Positions 34,352-44,990 of a DNA stretch of 64,000 bases are shown in pieces. Positions within the stretch are counted from its first letter, which is position 1, and each line of letters opens with the position of its first letter. The notes beneath the pieces are model-generated. The model saw nothing but the letters and a program-made list of their open reading frames with translations. It was not told where the DNA came from and made no database searches. Made by a program: the position numbers and the translations under genes. Origin of the DNA: Lingula anatina (lineage: Eukaryota; Brachiopoda; Lingulata; Lingulida; Lingulidae); assembly GCF_001039355.2 (NCBI RefSeq), contig NW_019775454.1, forward strand, positions 243,476 to 307,475, in the 5' to 3' direction.

Positions 34352-34443
34352 GCTGCTCTCCAACGCCGTAAGCAGTGCTTCAAATCGGATACATTTAACT
34401 TCAGCACTTCGCCCATGCAACATCTATTAGATAGAGGTAGTTC
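34352..34443 (+). other. Exon-like open frame with ATG and donor, plus strand
   Basis: Reads MAALQRRKQCFKSDTFNFST then SPMQHLLDR up to a GAG|GTAGTT donor-like site. CpG-containing, close to the presumed protein 4.1 promoter, and in divergent orientation. No partner exon was found, so it may be chance or a repeat fragment. Confidence 0.2.
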
Positions 34444-34665
34444 TACACATCAGATTTCAACAAAGTATAAGGCATAAACATGTGGCATCCTTAGAGTCAA
34501 GAACCAGGATACAGTATATGTTAACACTAATCTACCTGATATCTACATTGAATATCATTTCAAATCAAGCTCATAAACAGACAGAAGAATATCATGCACT
34601 GAAAGTGCCATACACTTTGTTTGCATTAAAACAATTTACTGTAATCCATCTCAAGTCAAACTCAC

Positions 34666-34800
34666 CTAAAGTGTAGATTAAATCCAGCCCTCCACGTTTG
34701 TACACCGGTATTCCCACCAAAGGCGTGCGTAACGATTAGAAAAGGGCAACAAAGCCTTCTTGCATTTGACCCAGAATATTCGATTCGTCCGCAATGACGT
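34666..34800 (-). promoter_or_regulatory. Candidate noncoding first exon and promoter region of protein 4.1
   Basis: A strong donor on the minus strand (CTTTAG|GTGAGTTTG, exon edge 34666) follows a CpG-containing stretch about 3 kb upstream of the initiator exon, which itself starts at an acceptor. This fits a 5' untranslated exon. The right edge is a guess; no TATA box is evident. Confidence 0.35.
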
Positions 34801-35699
34801 CATAAATTATTTTTAAATCTTTTTTTATATCATCACACTTATCTATAAAACACCAATGGGAAATTTTTCTTTATTCATTATCTTTAAAAATACGCACATC
34901 TTATTTCTTTTGCTACTGTATTCATTAAAAGAAACATTTGAGAAGGACTACTTCTGCGGATGAATCTGATGATTAATATTTTCAAAATGTATGCAGGCTT
35001 AACGTTAATTACTTTCCTCACAAAATCACGGGACATGATAATAAGAAAATATCGTGTAATTCTTTGAAAGTAGTTACTACAGAATTGAAAGAGGAAAAAT
35101 GAAATATCATATCACGGACGAACGTGATAAGTAAGGCCTGCTCCGACTGCACTACTTCCCGCCTTAATCAGGCAAACCCACAGCTGTCACGTGACTTTGT
35201 TTACACTGTAACAATCTACCTGTAAATAACCTTGAGCAAACGACATATAGAGTAGGGTATTTTCACGCATTTTTTTTTTTTTTTTTTTTGGTAATTGTTA
35301 TTTTTCAAACTCCATTCGCCGAGGCCAAATTATTATTAACCTAAACTCCAAATAAATTTTCTTGAAGAAAAAGGGAAAAGAAAATATATAGAGTCGCACA
35401 AAAACTTATACCTGTACCACCGTAGGTACCGCGGTAGATCTACAGGTAACGCCAACAATTTTTCATGCTTTTGAGTGACAAGTTGTGCAGTCAGATGTAT
35501 TACAACCTCCATTCACCTCAAGTTTTTTAAACTAATTACATGTCTTCACGTTTTACAGTAAATTAGCATGAAAAATGTATATCAAATTGATAAAAAAATT
35601 ACAGAAATCCATGCTTGGGTAGCTTGGGTATCTTTATGGTACTTACTGGTACACTGTACATGGACCAGATAGCACAAAATAATGCAGTCCTGACCCCCT

Positions 35700-35932
35700 C
35701 CCCTTCGAATTCTGGGGGAAATTTTTCACACCAATATTCCCCTCTTGATATTACAATTTTTAAGATTTGAATCATAGTTCTAAACTACACCAAATGGCAC
35801 CGTTTGCCCTCCAAAACACTGAACCCCACACCAAGGGGGCAAGGGTGGCTTCACATCCAAGTCCTGTCATTCTAAAAGATAAACTGGTCTCCTCCCTTTC
35901 AAAAAAACCTGGAATCGCCCCTGTGAAACCTA
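35700..35932. repeat. Dispersed repeat R2, copy a
   Basis: Shares a long stretch with 42608-42832, including AATCATAGTTCTAAACTA, CAAATGGCACCGTT and CACACCAAGGGGGCAA, and ends in a GGA(T)CGCCCCTGTG-type sequence often seen at transposon ends. Confidence 0.85.
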
Positions 35933-35997
35933 CATTGGCCACAATTCTCTTCAAAAACAGTTTGTCTCAACTACTGCAACCTCCTGGGGCTGTAGCA

Positions 35998-36137
35998 ATA
36001 GTCCAAAGGTTCAATAGTCCGAATGTTCATTGGTCTGAATATTCACTATAGAACCTTCGGACCAATGAACCCTTGATTAAAAAACCGATGAAAATGTTAC
36101 CACTTTTCGGACCAATGAACCTTCGGACTATCGAGAC
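35998..36137. repeat. Foldback repeat with GGACCAATGAACCTTCGGAC arms
   Basis: The left part (ATAGTCC, GTCCGAATGTTCATTGGTC) is the approximate reverse complement of the right part (GGACCAATGAACCTTCGGAC TAT), with another inverted copy between them. Likely a small MITE-like palindrome. Confidence 0.6.
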
Positions 36138-36846
36138 GCCCCCCAACCTCCCTGACCCTCGCCCAAAAGAAAATCAAAATATGTAGACATTTTAAAAATC
36201 ACTGAAACGAATTTTTTTTTTGTTGATGAAGCAAGAAAAAGATCAAATTAAATATTCAAGGGCCTTGTTCCCTACTGTACTTATGGTATTAAATTCTAAT
36301 TTAACAACCTACTATAAAATACTTCAGGAACATATAACATAAAACATAAGGACTTCAAAAATGCAAAATATCAAACAAGTTTTCAATAAAAGATATATAA
36401 AACAAATCTTTATCTTACAGATTAATGCCATAAATTGATGTTGCCAAAATAATCCAATTTATCACCTTTGGATAATCTTAACCACCTGTCAACAATCTTG
36501 AGTTTTAAGTGGCAAACAAAAAGTTAATGATGGCAGAGTTAAAAAAACTAGCACTCAAGCTTATGGGCTTCATATTCTTCCCCTATCAATAGTGTGAAGG
36601 CAAACCTCAGGAAAGGAGGAACAAAGCTTGGTTAGCCAGAGAAAAAAATACCATTTACCCAAGAAAATTTGTCAAGTAGGAATTTTTCACAGGTAAAATT
36701 TTTAACTGGGCACCTTTTAAAACTGAGACTGCATGCCGTTTCTTCATTATGCTTCATCTTTTGTAACTTCAACAAGTGCAAAGTTGCCATGTTGCAGGTA
36801 AAAAAGTACTGATCGAAAACACCAGTGCCACTAATCAAAATCAGAT

Positions 36847-36852
36847 TTTTTT
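36847..36852 (-). terminator. Possible cystinosin polyadenylation signal
   Basis: AATAAA on the minus strand about 650 bases after the cystinosin stop codon. Weak evidence on its own. Confidence 0.25.
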
Positions 36853-37398
36853 ATTGCACTTTCATCAGACTCAAAAACCTTCATCAGATCACAGTCTTTT
36901 AAACTAAGATACAATATCATATAGTAAGAAAAAAGAACTGATATGATCAGTTACTGTTAAAGTAACCAAACTGCAAATGGTCATATACTGTAAAAAATAC
37001 AGAAAATTAAATTAATCAAAATTAAGTTGCTTATAGAAAATAAGTAAACAGTATATATAACAAATAATTATTTTTCTTGCACAATTAACCAATTTAAATA
37101 ACACTGAAATTACTTGTTATATTTCAGAAAAGAAATGGCACATCCCCAGCTCAAAGAATTTTGAGTACTTCTTCATCATTTCAAATGTCTAATCTCATAA
37201 AAATACCAGGTTGTGATACAATGGAATTCTTCTACCTGAAAATTGTAATATTTCAGACTGCAAAATAATCGATATAGCACGGACTGATTTTCATCACACT
37301 TTTAAAATATGCTGTCCACTGTCCATAGAAATACAGGAGTTAAGTAATTAAAGGAGGGTAATGGTGATGAATTATTATTTACTTAACATGTCTCACGT

Positions 37399-37446
37399 GT
37401 GTGTGTGTGTGTGTGTGGTGGGGGGGGGGGGGGGGGGGGGGGGGGC
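37399..37446. repeat. (GT)n followed by poly-G
   Basis: About nine GT units run into roughly 29 G residues, within the likely 3' untranslated region of cystinosin (which reads it as poly-C/CA). Confidence 0.95.
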
Positions 37447-37503
37447 ACTTGTACCCCTGCTTTCCCCGTTTTGCCTCATATTCTTTACAACCCTCCTACT
37501 ATG

Positions 37504-37718
37504 TTATCTCTCTGTATCATAAAGCACTGGTGAAATATCCCGTTGTGCATTGGACTTTTCTGTACTTTCTCTTTCACTGGCTTCATTGATAGGTTTGTAT
37601 CCTGGCTTGGAATGTCTGTATAAGCAGTAGTGTTGTGTAATAAAGAGAATATCGAACAGTATGGAGAAAGCACCAAGGCCAAATTTGGTAGGGTCACCAA
37701 ACAGAGACCCCCAGTCAT
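37504..37718 (-). CDS. CTNS: Cystinosin exon 9: last membrane helix, sorting signal and stop
   Basis: 215 bases including the stop. Contains [20 protein letters not shown] then a cytosolic tail with PGYKPI. The tail is about 20 residues longer than in human and rich in Glu/Ser. Confidence 0.95.
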
Positions 37719-40700
37719 CTGGAATATAAAAGAAAGCAAGTTTACATTTCAACTGCCAGAGCTCTTCTGTAACTTGAAACAATATCTGAAGTCATATGTA
37801 GCATCCTGTTTCACAAATATTTCAGTCATTCTATCATGTCACTAAGGGGTCAAAGAATATTTAAATATAGCAAATGAACATAATTTATGTACATACTGTA
37901 ATTATAAGCAATGAGGAACATCTGCAGCAGGCTCAAAGTCCCCCCAGTGAAATCTAACAGTACATTGCCTATGCTCCAGCCTTCTGTGCTTTTTCTTCTA
38001 AAGTTCATATAGGCCTGGAAATAAAATATGCCAAGTTTTGTATCATATACACATACACAAAATACATATAATATACCTCATCAAAAACAGACAATTTTGG
38101 CCAAAACTGGCCAAGGAAGTGACAAGGGACTTTATAAATATTATTCATATACAAGTATTCTATTTTGCTGGTTTTGGGGTATGATCTTCAATTCTACTGT
38201 AAGAAAAAAATACCAGCAAATAAAATTACAAGTAAAATAAATATGTGGTTTGGCAATAATGGTGTCAAAGTGTGTCTAATAGCAACAGCAAAGACACAGA
38301 CATAGGCAATGGGAATACATATTAATACTTATAGTGTCTGCACATGACAAAACTCACCTGAGGTACATACTTGATAAGTGTTATTGCTAATTTGATGTAT
38401 GAGAAAAAATAGACAAAAGTCAGCCAAGTGATGACTTTGCAAAATCCAAGGATCAGTCCCACAATGGCAACTATCCAGGCAACAGCAAGTAGAACGCGTG
38501 CTACATAAGACACTCTCTGACCTCCTCGCTGAAAATATAAGAATCCACATAAGCCTGCTCAAACTAGTTGAAGGAATTTAAAAAACCTCTTTCATATTAT
38601 AATAAGATTAAAACTTCTATCTTGTCCAAAAATAATGCTAAAATGGGCTTACTTCATTGTACATTTGGTATCTCCTGTACAAGTTTACAACAGCACAATT
38701 TTCCCAATAGATCTTTGCCAATCACAACCCCCCCCTTACTCAAGTAAAACTTACATCATATATAAAGCACTGTATAATGGTAATGGTGGTAACAAAGATG
38801 GCATGAAGTGTGAACACCACATCATTTAACTGTACTGGGTTCACCCCTCTAGGATGCAGGTCCTTATATTCAGCCTGTAATTTAATATGGTATTCATGAA
38901 ATCAAACATAAGGGAGACTTGCAAACGTTGTCTCTGACAGACTAGTTCTCCAGAAAACAAGCTATTCTCATAATGGTCAAGATGATAGGCAAAAAATAAT
39001 TAAATCTTTTTTTTCTTCCTAAGAGATTTTTCTATATCAACTGACATATTTCAACATGTCAGAGTCAGATGCGTCAAAGGCATGCTAACCTCTATGCTTG
39101 GTATCCAGAACATCCCCACATTGAAGACTCCATAGGCAACAAATCCAGTGATGTTGTATGACAAGAAATCAAAGTTCAAACCAATCACACTAAAAAGAAT
39201 GCACTGCATAAATTGTCTTTTTAACAGATTCATTTTATCATCCACAAAGCTAATACAATTTGATATTGAGAAAAACATCCTTCAGTAAAGTAATCAAATT
39301 CAAATATTTTAAACTGAAAAAAATGGCATCTGCAATAAAGTGAAAACAAATGGCCAGGAAAGCAAAATAGCTTATCATTAAAACTACATTTCTCTTGAAA
39401 ATATTATGAACACTGTTGAGAGTAAGGCTTACAAAGCTCACCTTTTTCTCCTCCAGTTTTCATAAACTTGAGGATAAAATGAAACAGACCAAGCAACAAA
39501 GTATATCCATCCTATCACTGCATTTACAGTCACCAGTGGAAGGCTATGCACCACTGACACCCTCACAAACACATGGAAAAGGCTGAAACAAAAAGAACAA
39601 GTTTCAACAATTGAAATAACAATAACACTGAAAAAAATGAAAACACTTAATATATTTTGTTCACTGAAAGAAAAAAGAGAAAAACTTCACCTTCAATCAA
39701 ATATTATTAAGATTTATTATTAAGAATACCATAAGAAATATCTAACATTTTTAAACAACAAAACACAAAATCCAGCAGTTTAACATGCATGTGATAAGTT
39801 ATTTTTGATTTAAAAAATCTCTGCATCCATATTTTGTACAAAAAACATCTTTAAAAATTATACACCACATGGCACAAATGAGTGGGAAACATACTCATCA
39901 AATGCTTTTGATTCATTTGTTGAATCATTCAGCCCTAGGATCACATGACCTGGATGCTCTCCTATCAGTGGTATGTGAGCGCTCTCTGTCTTATTTTCCA
40001 CTAAAACTATGCTAGAGAGTGTCTTGATGATTTCAGTGTCTTGGAAAGGCTGTGGCTTTTTGTCTCCCTCTTGGTAGTTGAAGCTCAGGGTGGTGTTCTC
40101 TGTGCTTGGCTCACTGGAATAAAACCACGACAGTATCATCATACCTGTTATACCACCTTTGACAATAATGTCAGTATTTTTATAGCATAGTGCTGATGCT
40201 TGTGTAAAATAACTCATAGTTATCATACTGGGCATAAGTGATATCCCTATCCTTAAGATAAATTTTAACAAGCAATAAAAACATATATCAACTAGCTTAT
40301 TCTTGTAGATGCACCATGCATGTAGTTCATGTTCAAATTATAATAAAGTGCAATAAATGATCATATGGTTTATCACAACAAAAATGAAGAATGAGATATG
40401 TTACTCTCTGTAAGGATGGGCATTAGAGAGAGTCTGGTGCCAGTGGGATACGATGGCTAGATTGTTACGCATATGACAAACGAAGCCAATAACATGCTAT
40501 CTCTTTCACGTCAGGTAAGTGTTTCAGTATTTTATCCTTTCCCACCATATACCATAGGAACCTATGTGTACCTAGAGTAACAACAGGATATGAAGACGAT
40601 TAAAGTCACAGGAGGACACAACCAATGACATATTAATCTAGCCAACCTATTCCACTGGCAACAGAAACTCGCAATTATTTACAACATGGTGAATATCTCT

Positions 40701-40759
40701 GGAATATTTGTTTAGAAATATGAAAAATATATGAAACACTTCTGATTGTTTTTCTCTCT

Positions 40760-40829
<70 letters not shown>

Positions 40830-42134
40830 ATACTATTCAATGTCCTACTCAGTGTGTTGGTATGATAACACAAGCAAGTCTGGTATCAGTTAAAAGCTAT
40901 TTATACAATATTATTATATACAATATATATTCAAACGTTGCTATCAATATTAAAGGGATAATAACTATATGTTTTGACCAAAAAATTAATTTCTTGGAGT
41001 AAACAACAATTTTCCCATACTTACCAATGGTTAATGAGTCCATTTCTACATTCAATGTTAGTACCTGTTTTTTTTTCTAAAAAGTTAGTTTTTTTGATAA
41101 TAATCTCTTAAGAGATTATTACAGAGTAAAGCCATCTATGAAGGTCACTGATCTGATGGCAAGCTCAGATATAAGAATAACAGCTATAACTGCCTTTTTT
41201 GTGGTAAAACAGATATTATATTTCTATGAGTCATTTACAATGTTTTTACTGTGAAATATAGATCTCATACGAAGAGTTATCCCTTTAATATAAATATGGT
41301 ATTCATGTGGCTTTTCAATCTGCAAAGATAACAGTATCACATATTTTCATACTGTAAAAGTTTTATAATTATGAAATAAAGCATTGCCTTGTGTTTTAGT
41401 TTCATAAAAAAAATCAAGATAAACACTAGATTGAAGTACACTTTACAAATCCTGCACTTCGAAAATCTGCATATATAGCGCTGTACATTTGTAACAATTA
41501 ACTGGTTTAGTGTGGAAGCCAACATAATGCGACCACATATTAACAAAATCCTATTTCTCACCTTAATCTTAATGTAACTGTATGTGTTTCTCCAATTTCT
41601 AGGTGCACTGAACCTTCTGAGAATTGTAAGTCTACCTTTGATTCTGAAAACAAACAAACAAACTAAAAATGCTGAGAGAGGGAACATTTCTCAGAGATAT
41701 CCATCGTGAATCAGCTGCTTTTTCAAAAATATTTGGCTATAACTGAAACATATGAAAACTTAATTTTACAATTCTACAAAAAATGCTAGCTTTCACCCAC
41801 TGAAACAGCAGTCCTTCGTCTGCTACTCTCACTTGAGGAAAGTAAAGGAGCATGCCCTCTATGTCATCCCCCCACCACCACATCATACCCGTCAGTGTAC
41901 GTTTTAGTCCGTACAGTTGGTAAGGTTTATCAATTATATAGCTAATACGAAGACAGTGTATGACACATGTACATTACCATCGATAAATTACAAATAAATT
42001 ACACTTGTCTTATCTAGTAAATGGTCTATCACAAAAGTTTTTGATTTTTCTCTCTTACCACTACCATGATATTGTCCCAATGCTGGCTCAATACAGGAGA
42101 AGCACAAAATTAAAAGTAATTTTGCTGTCCACAT
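37504..42134 (-). CDS. CTNS: Cystinosin, lysosomal proton/cystine exporter (span of coding exons)
   Basis: Nine coding exons give 411 residues with every splice phase agreeing; the human protein is 367. Layout: cleavable signal peptide ([20 protein letters not shown]), a luminal domain with several N-glycosylation sites (ENTT, ENKT, NDST, TNES), then seven membrane segments with two PQ-loop motifs, [12 protein letters not shown] and [12 protein letters not shown]. The C-terminal tail has GYKPI, a YxxPhi lysosomal sorting signal at the place of the human GYDQL. Conserved acidic positions in GLNFDF and LLDFTGG are kept. The family moves cystine out of lysosomes together with protons. It lies head-to-head with SLC22 copy A, about 2.8 kb apart. 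Confidence 0.96.
37897..38014 (-). CDS. CTNS: Cystinosin exon 8: PQ-loop 2
   Basis: 118 bases. Encodes [33 protein letters not shown], the most conserved block of the family. Confidence 0.97.
38358..38528 (-). CDS. CTNS: Cystinosin exon 7
   Basis: 57 codons, phase 0 to 0. Begins [18 protein letters not shown] and ends [16 protein letters not shown], leading into PQ-loop 2. Confidence 0.96.
38755..38874 (-). CDS. CTNS: Cystinosin exon 6
   Basis: 40 codons, phase 0 to 0. Contains [20 protein letters not shown], matching the NGVNPVNSNDVFFSLHA region of the human protein. Confidence 0.96.
39090..39189 (-). CDS. CTNS: Cystinosin exon 5
   Basis: 100 bases. Encodes [20 protein letters not shown] then [13 protein letters not shown]; the aspartate in NFDF is at the position of human Asp205. 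Confidence 0.96.
39442..39582 (-). CDS. CTNS: Cystinosin exon 4: first membrane segments and PQ-loop 1
   Basis: 141 bases. Contains [25 protein letters not shown], nearly identical to the human first PQ-loop region. Confidence 0.96.
39895..40113 (-). CDS. CTNS: Cystinosin exon 3: glycosylated luminal domain
   Basis: 219 bases. Starts [20 protein letters not shown] and ends [13 protein letters not shown]. Carries most of the predicted N-glycosylation sites. The luminal domain is the least conserved part of the family. Confidence 0.9.
40764..40820. repeat. (TG)n microsatellite
   Basis: About 28 TG units in the cystinosin intron between exons 3 and 2. Confidence 0.97.
41562..41643 (-). CDS. 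CTNS: Cystinosin exon 2: luminal domain
   Basis: 82 bases. Encodes [20 protein letters not shown] then TVTLRL, similar in pattern to the human luminal start (VSLTVPPVVKLENGSS). The split codons agree with exons 1 and 3. Confidence 0.88.
42065..42134 (-). CDS. CTNS: Cystinosin exon 1: signal peptide
   Basis: ATG at 42134-42132. Encodes [23 protein letters not shown], a textbook signal peptide, then splits a codon at CATG|GTAGTGG. The 5' untranslated part continues to the right; no stop is needed to choose this start because the hydrophobic core begins at residue 6. Confidence 0.85.
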
Positions 42135-42462
42135 TTTACCGTCTGCTCTTTAAGGTATGTTTGCTGTCGGAACAACTTATCTCATATGACCTAACAATAA
42201 CCCTGAGTGTAAAAATAAAGCATCAGGGGCTATGGACTGTGCATCACGAGATTAAAAGTAGGAGGTTTATGTTCCCACAGTTCTTTGCGAGATTGGAGTG
42301 TCGCTTTCCACACAATTACCTCGTTTTCGATCAAATGTTTGTGGCAAATCTATTAGTTTGTTTATAGGGTTTGGAGAGTGATGGTGGTGGACATTGCGCG
42401 AAATGTGCCATTAAAAAAGCAAGCGTGACGGTTATTTGGAAGGTTAAGTAGATAAAGAATTT

Positions 42463-43335
42463 CGTCTAAGCCCATTTAAGGCTATTAAATTTTTTCTCAC
42501 TAGTTTCATGAAAAGGTGCACCGAACGTAACCAGTCGTTAAGGAGAGGGGACGTCCTTGCGGTGCAAATGAGCACTAAAAGATACACATGAAGCCTGAGT
42601 TACTTTCCTGTATCAATTTCTGGAAAAATATCACACCAATGCTCCCCTCTTGAAATTAGAATTTTGACTAGCTGAATCATAGTTCTAAACTATATCAAAT
42701 GGCACCGTTCGCCCTCCAAAACACCGAAACCCACACCAAGGGGGCAACTGTTGGCTTCGCATCCGAGGCCTGTCATTCTTAAAAAATGGACCAGCCCTTC
42801 AAATAACCCTGGATCCGCCCCTGTGTTACATATTTGAGTTATTACTACCAGTTTCTTACGCTAGCTAAATAAAATTCATATAAAAGATATATAAAAATAT
42901 ATCTTTCTGGGCAGCAGAAAAAAAGGCTAAAAAATGCACCTTCTTCAAATTCTTGGTCGTAAATTGGAGAGATTCTCTACACATTGTAAATAATCGCCAT
43001 CCTCGCAATAGTAGGGCCTATAACAAAAGTAAATTTTCTAATAACGTATATAGATTATTAGCACCAGTTTTGCACAACACGTACATACATGTAACTACAC
43101 ACTTGCAATTCCCGCCAAACCATCTGCATTTGAAGCTTCCACGCATGACATGCACAGGCGGTAAATTGTTTTATAATTACTATTTTTCATCAGTCTAATG
43201 ACGCCTGTTTAAAGTCCACAAAACGAGGAAAATGAAGAATAAAATTGTACGTTGTGAGTAATAGCAATAATAATAATTGTAATAAAAAACGGCGCCAAAT
43301 TAAATACAGTAAACTGTATTGAAAAACCACTGGGC
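42463..43335. repeat. Dispersed repeat R1, copy a
   Basis: Two blocks resemble 55283-56072: 42463-42605 (TAAGCCCATTTAAGGCTATT; AAAAGGTGCACCG) and 43098-43335 (GAAGCTTCCACGCATGACATGCA-like; ACAAAACGAGG; AATAATTGTAAT). Between them R2 copy b is nested. Diverged, no coding sequence seen. Confidence 0.7.
42608..42832. repeat. Dispersed repeat R2, copy b
   Basis: Second copy of the 35700-35932 repeat, ending CTGGATCCGCCCCTGTG. It interrupts R1 copy a, so R2 was active later than R1. Confidence 0.85.
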
Positions 43336-43446
43336 ATGTTTAATTTGGCCACTTTTGCCCCATGAGTGCCAGACAATATTTTTCTATTACTTCAAATTTG
43401 CTGAGTGACTTTGTATGTTAATAAGGCAGGCAAATTAAAAAAAATA

Positions 43447-44583
43447 CTCCCCTAGCAAAAAAAGTCACCCCTACCGCAATTATGTACATTGCTACAAGGT
43501 TACACATAGCTGTAATTTTTCTATTACATAACAACTAGGCAACTGCTCATCATGTAAATTGGAGATGCATGTGAGTAGTAAGCATTGACCTACCTAAGTT
43601 ACCATTGAAATATTCCAACGCCAATTCTCTTTTTAAAATGCGGCTCCTAATTTTTACCAAGCGGTTGTCATGTGAGGAAATTTCGACCCGCCGCATTGCC
43701 AGAAGGCTGGGTTGTTCCAAGAGAACCATTCAGAGATCTAGACAACATCATAACCAAACAGGCACGTGGGCAAGATTGCCTGGGGAAGGCCGACCGAAGG
43801 AAACCAGACCCAGCCTTCCTTGTAGAAAACGTTTCATGACATTTAGAAATTGACTGCAGGACAAACCATGTTTCTGAGTTTATCGTCAGAAGACGTCTGC
43901 ACAATCGCCGTTTTTTTTCGGTGGGGTTTCTGTTAGGAGACCAGTGATAACTGTCAGGAACCGTTTACGTCAGGAACCGTTTACGTCGAGGCAGATGATG
44001 TACCGGGACTCTGGCATGGACCCAAGCCAATAACTTGGTAATGATAAAGTTTTCAAATTAAAGGCAGTTTTAACACCTCCAAAGCGTTGTCAGAATTCAT
44101 GGACGCGTAAAGGTTTGGAGAACAGCTGGTAAGAAATATCTTTCCAATCTTTTTTTTTGCCTCTGGTCGACAGGACGCATCCCACGTAAGTCATAGTATG
44201 GGGTATATTGGCTACTTTGGTGTAAGCTAGGCGAGCTGTCAGTGGTCGACGGGAACCTTATCACAAATCCATGCACCCAAGTACTAGAAAGGAACCGAAG
44301 CGATTCTGATTAGAATAATGAAAAAATGATCTAATACTATCTTTACACCATATATAGAACGCCATTACACCGCAAACGTAGGGACTCCACGTACAGACGC
44401 ATCAGGTGCGTCGTCCAATCTAGAGGATATTGTACAAAATTGTTCTTTGATTTTAGCTTTGGTAAGCTTATTCATTGGTTATACAATCAGTAAATTTTGT
44501 GAAAATATTCCTGTTGAAGTTGAATAAAGAACATTGGTTCATAGTATGATTTTATGAACACTTTACGCACTGCGTTAGTGGGT

Positions 44584-44621
<38 letters not shown>

Positions 44622-44628
44622 AGGGGAG
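43447..44628 (+). mobile_element. Tc1/mariner-type transposon relic with TA target duplication
   Basis: The left end CTCCCCTAGCAAAAAAAGTC and right end (reverse complement CTCCCCTAGC, A-run, AGTCACCC) are inverted repeats flanked by TA on both sides (43445-43446, 44629-44630). Inside is a helix-turn-helix remnant, RRIARRLGCSKRTIQRSRQH (within 43605-43853), typical of Tc1 transposase N-termini, followed by disrupted downstream frames. Stops and frameshifts make it inactive. It occupies most of the spacer between cystinosin and SLC22 copy A. Confidence 0.85.
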
Positions 44629-44689
44629 TATGTTTATTTATTTATCTGTTTATTCAAAAAATATTTCATGTAGTGTCTGTACATATTGT

Positions 44690-44990
44690 CATCACTTGTG
44701 TCTCTTCGCGTCGCTGGAGCCAGTATCGTGCATTAACCGCATGGGAAGGAATGTTAAGCCTTTCTCTCACAAAGGACACATGTGATATGCCTATAATGCT
44801 GGATGAGAATCACTGACACAGCTTTTATAAACGACCACTGAGGTGCATGCTTATGATCAATTCGCCAATCCCCTGGTTTGTCTGTTGCAACACTTCACAA
44901 CATGGCGGAAGGGTTCGATCGCATTATAAACTATATCGGTAAGTAGTTATTTGCAACCAACGGTTTAAGTTCATACAGCAATGAGATAGG
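44690..44990 (+). promoter_or_regulatory. Promoter-proximal region of SLC22 copy A, shared with copy C
   Basis: Upstream and downstream of exon 1 this resembles 63640-63920: shared ATCACTGAC, CGACCACTGA(C)G, TCATGATCAATTCGCCA-like blocks, and intron start GGTAAGTAGTTATTTG then ACCAACGGTT. The similarity marks a recent duplication and probable shared control. No TATA box is clear. Confidence 0.5.
44902..44938 (+). CDS. SLC22 copy A exon 1
   Basis: Encodes MAEGFDRIINYI plus a split Gly codon; the short cytosolic N-terminus of SLC22 proteins. Same length as exon 1 of copies B and C, and 10 of its 12 residues align with copy C. Confidence 0.88.

Larger units (their letters stand above)
31636..37503. 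other. Intron 1/5' region of protein 4.1 and spacer to cystinosin
   Basis: AT-rich DNA with a poly-T run (about 35271-35290), dispersed repeat copy R2a, a foldback near 36 kb and a GT/poly-G tract near 37.4 kb. No coding exon is supported apart from the untranslated and divergent candidates near 34.4-34.8 kb. Confidence 0.5.

Noticed and set aside
40766-41002. Open frame starting with a Cys-Val run
   Set aside because: Produced by the (TG)n microsatellite in a cystinosin intron.
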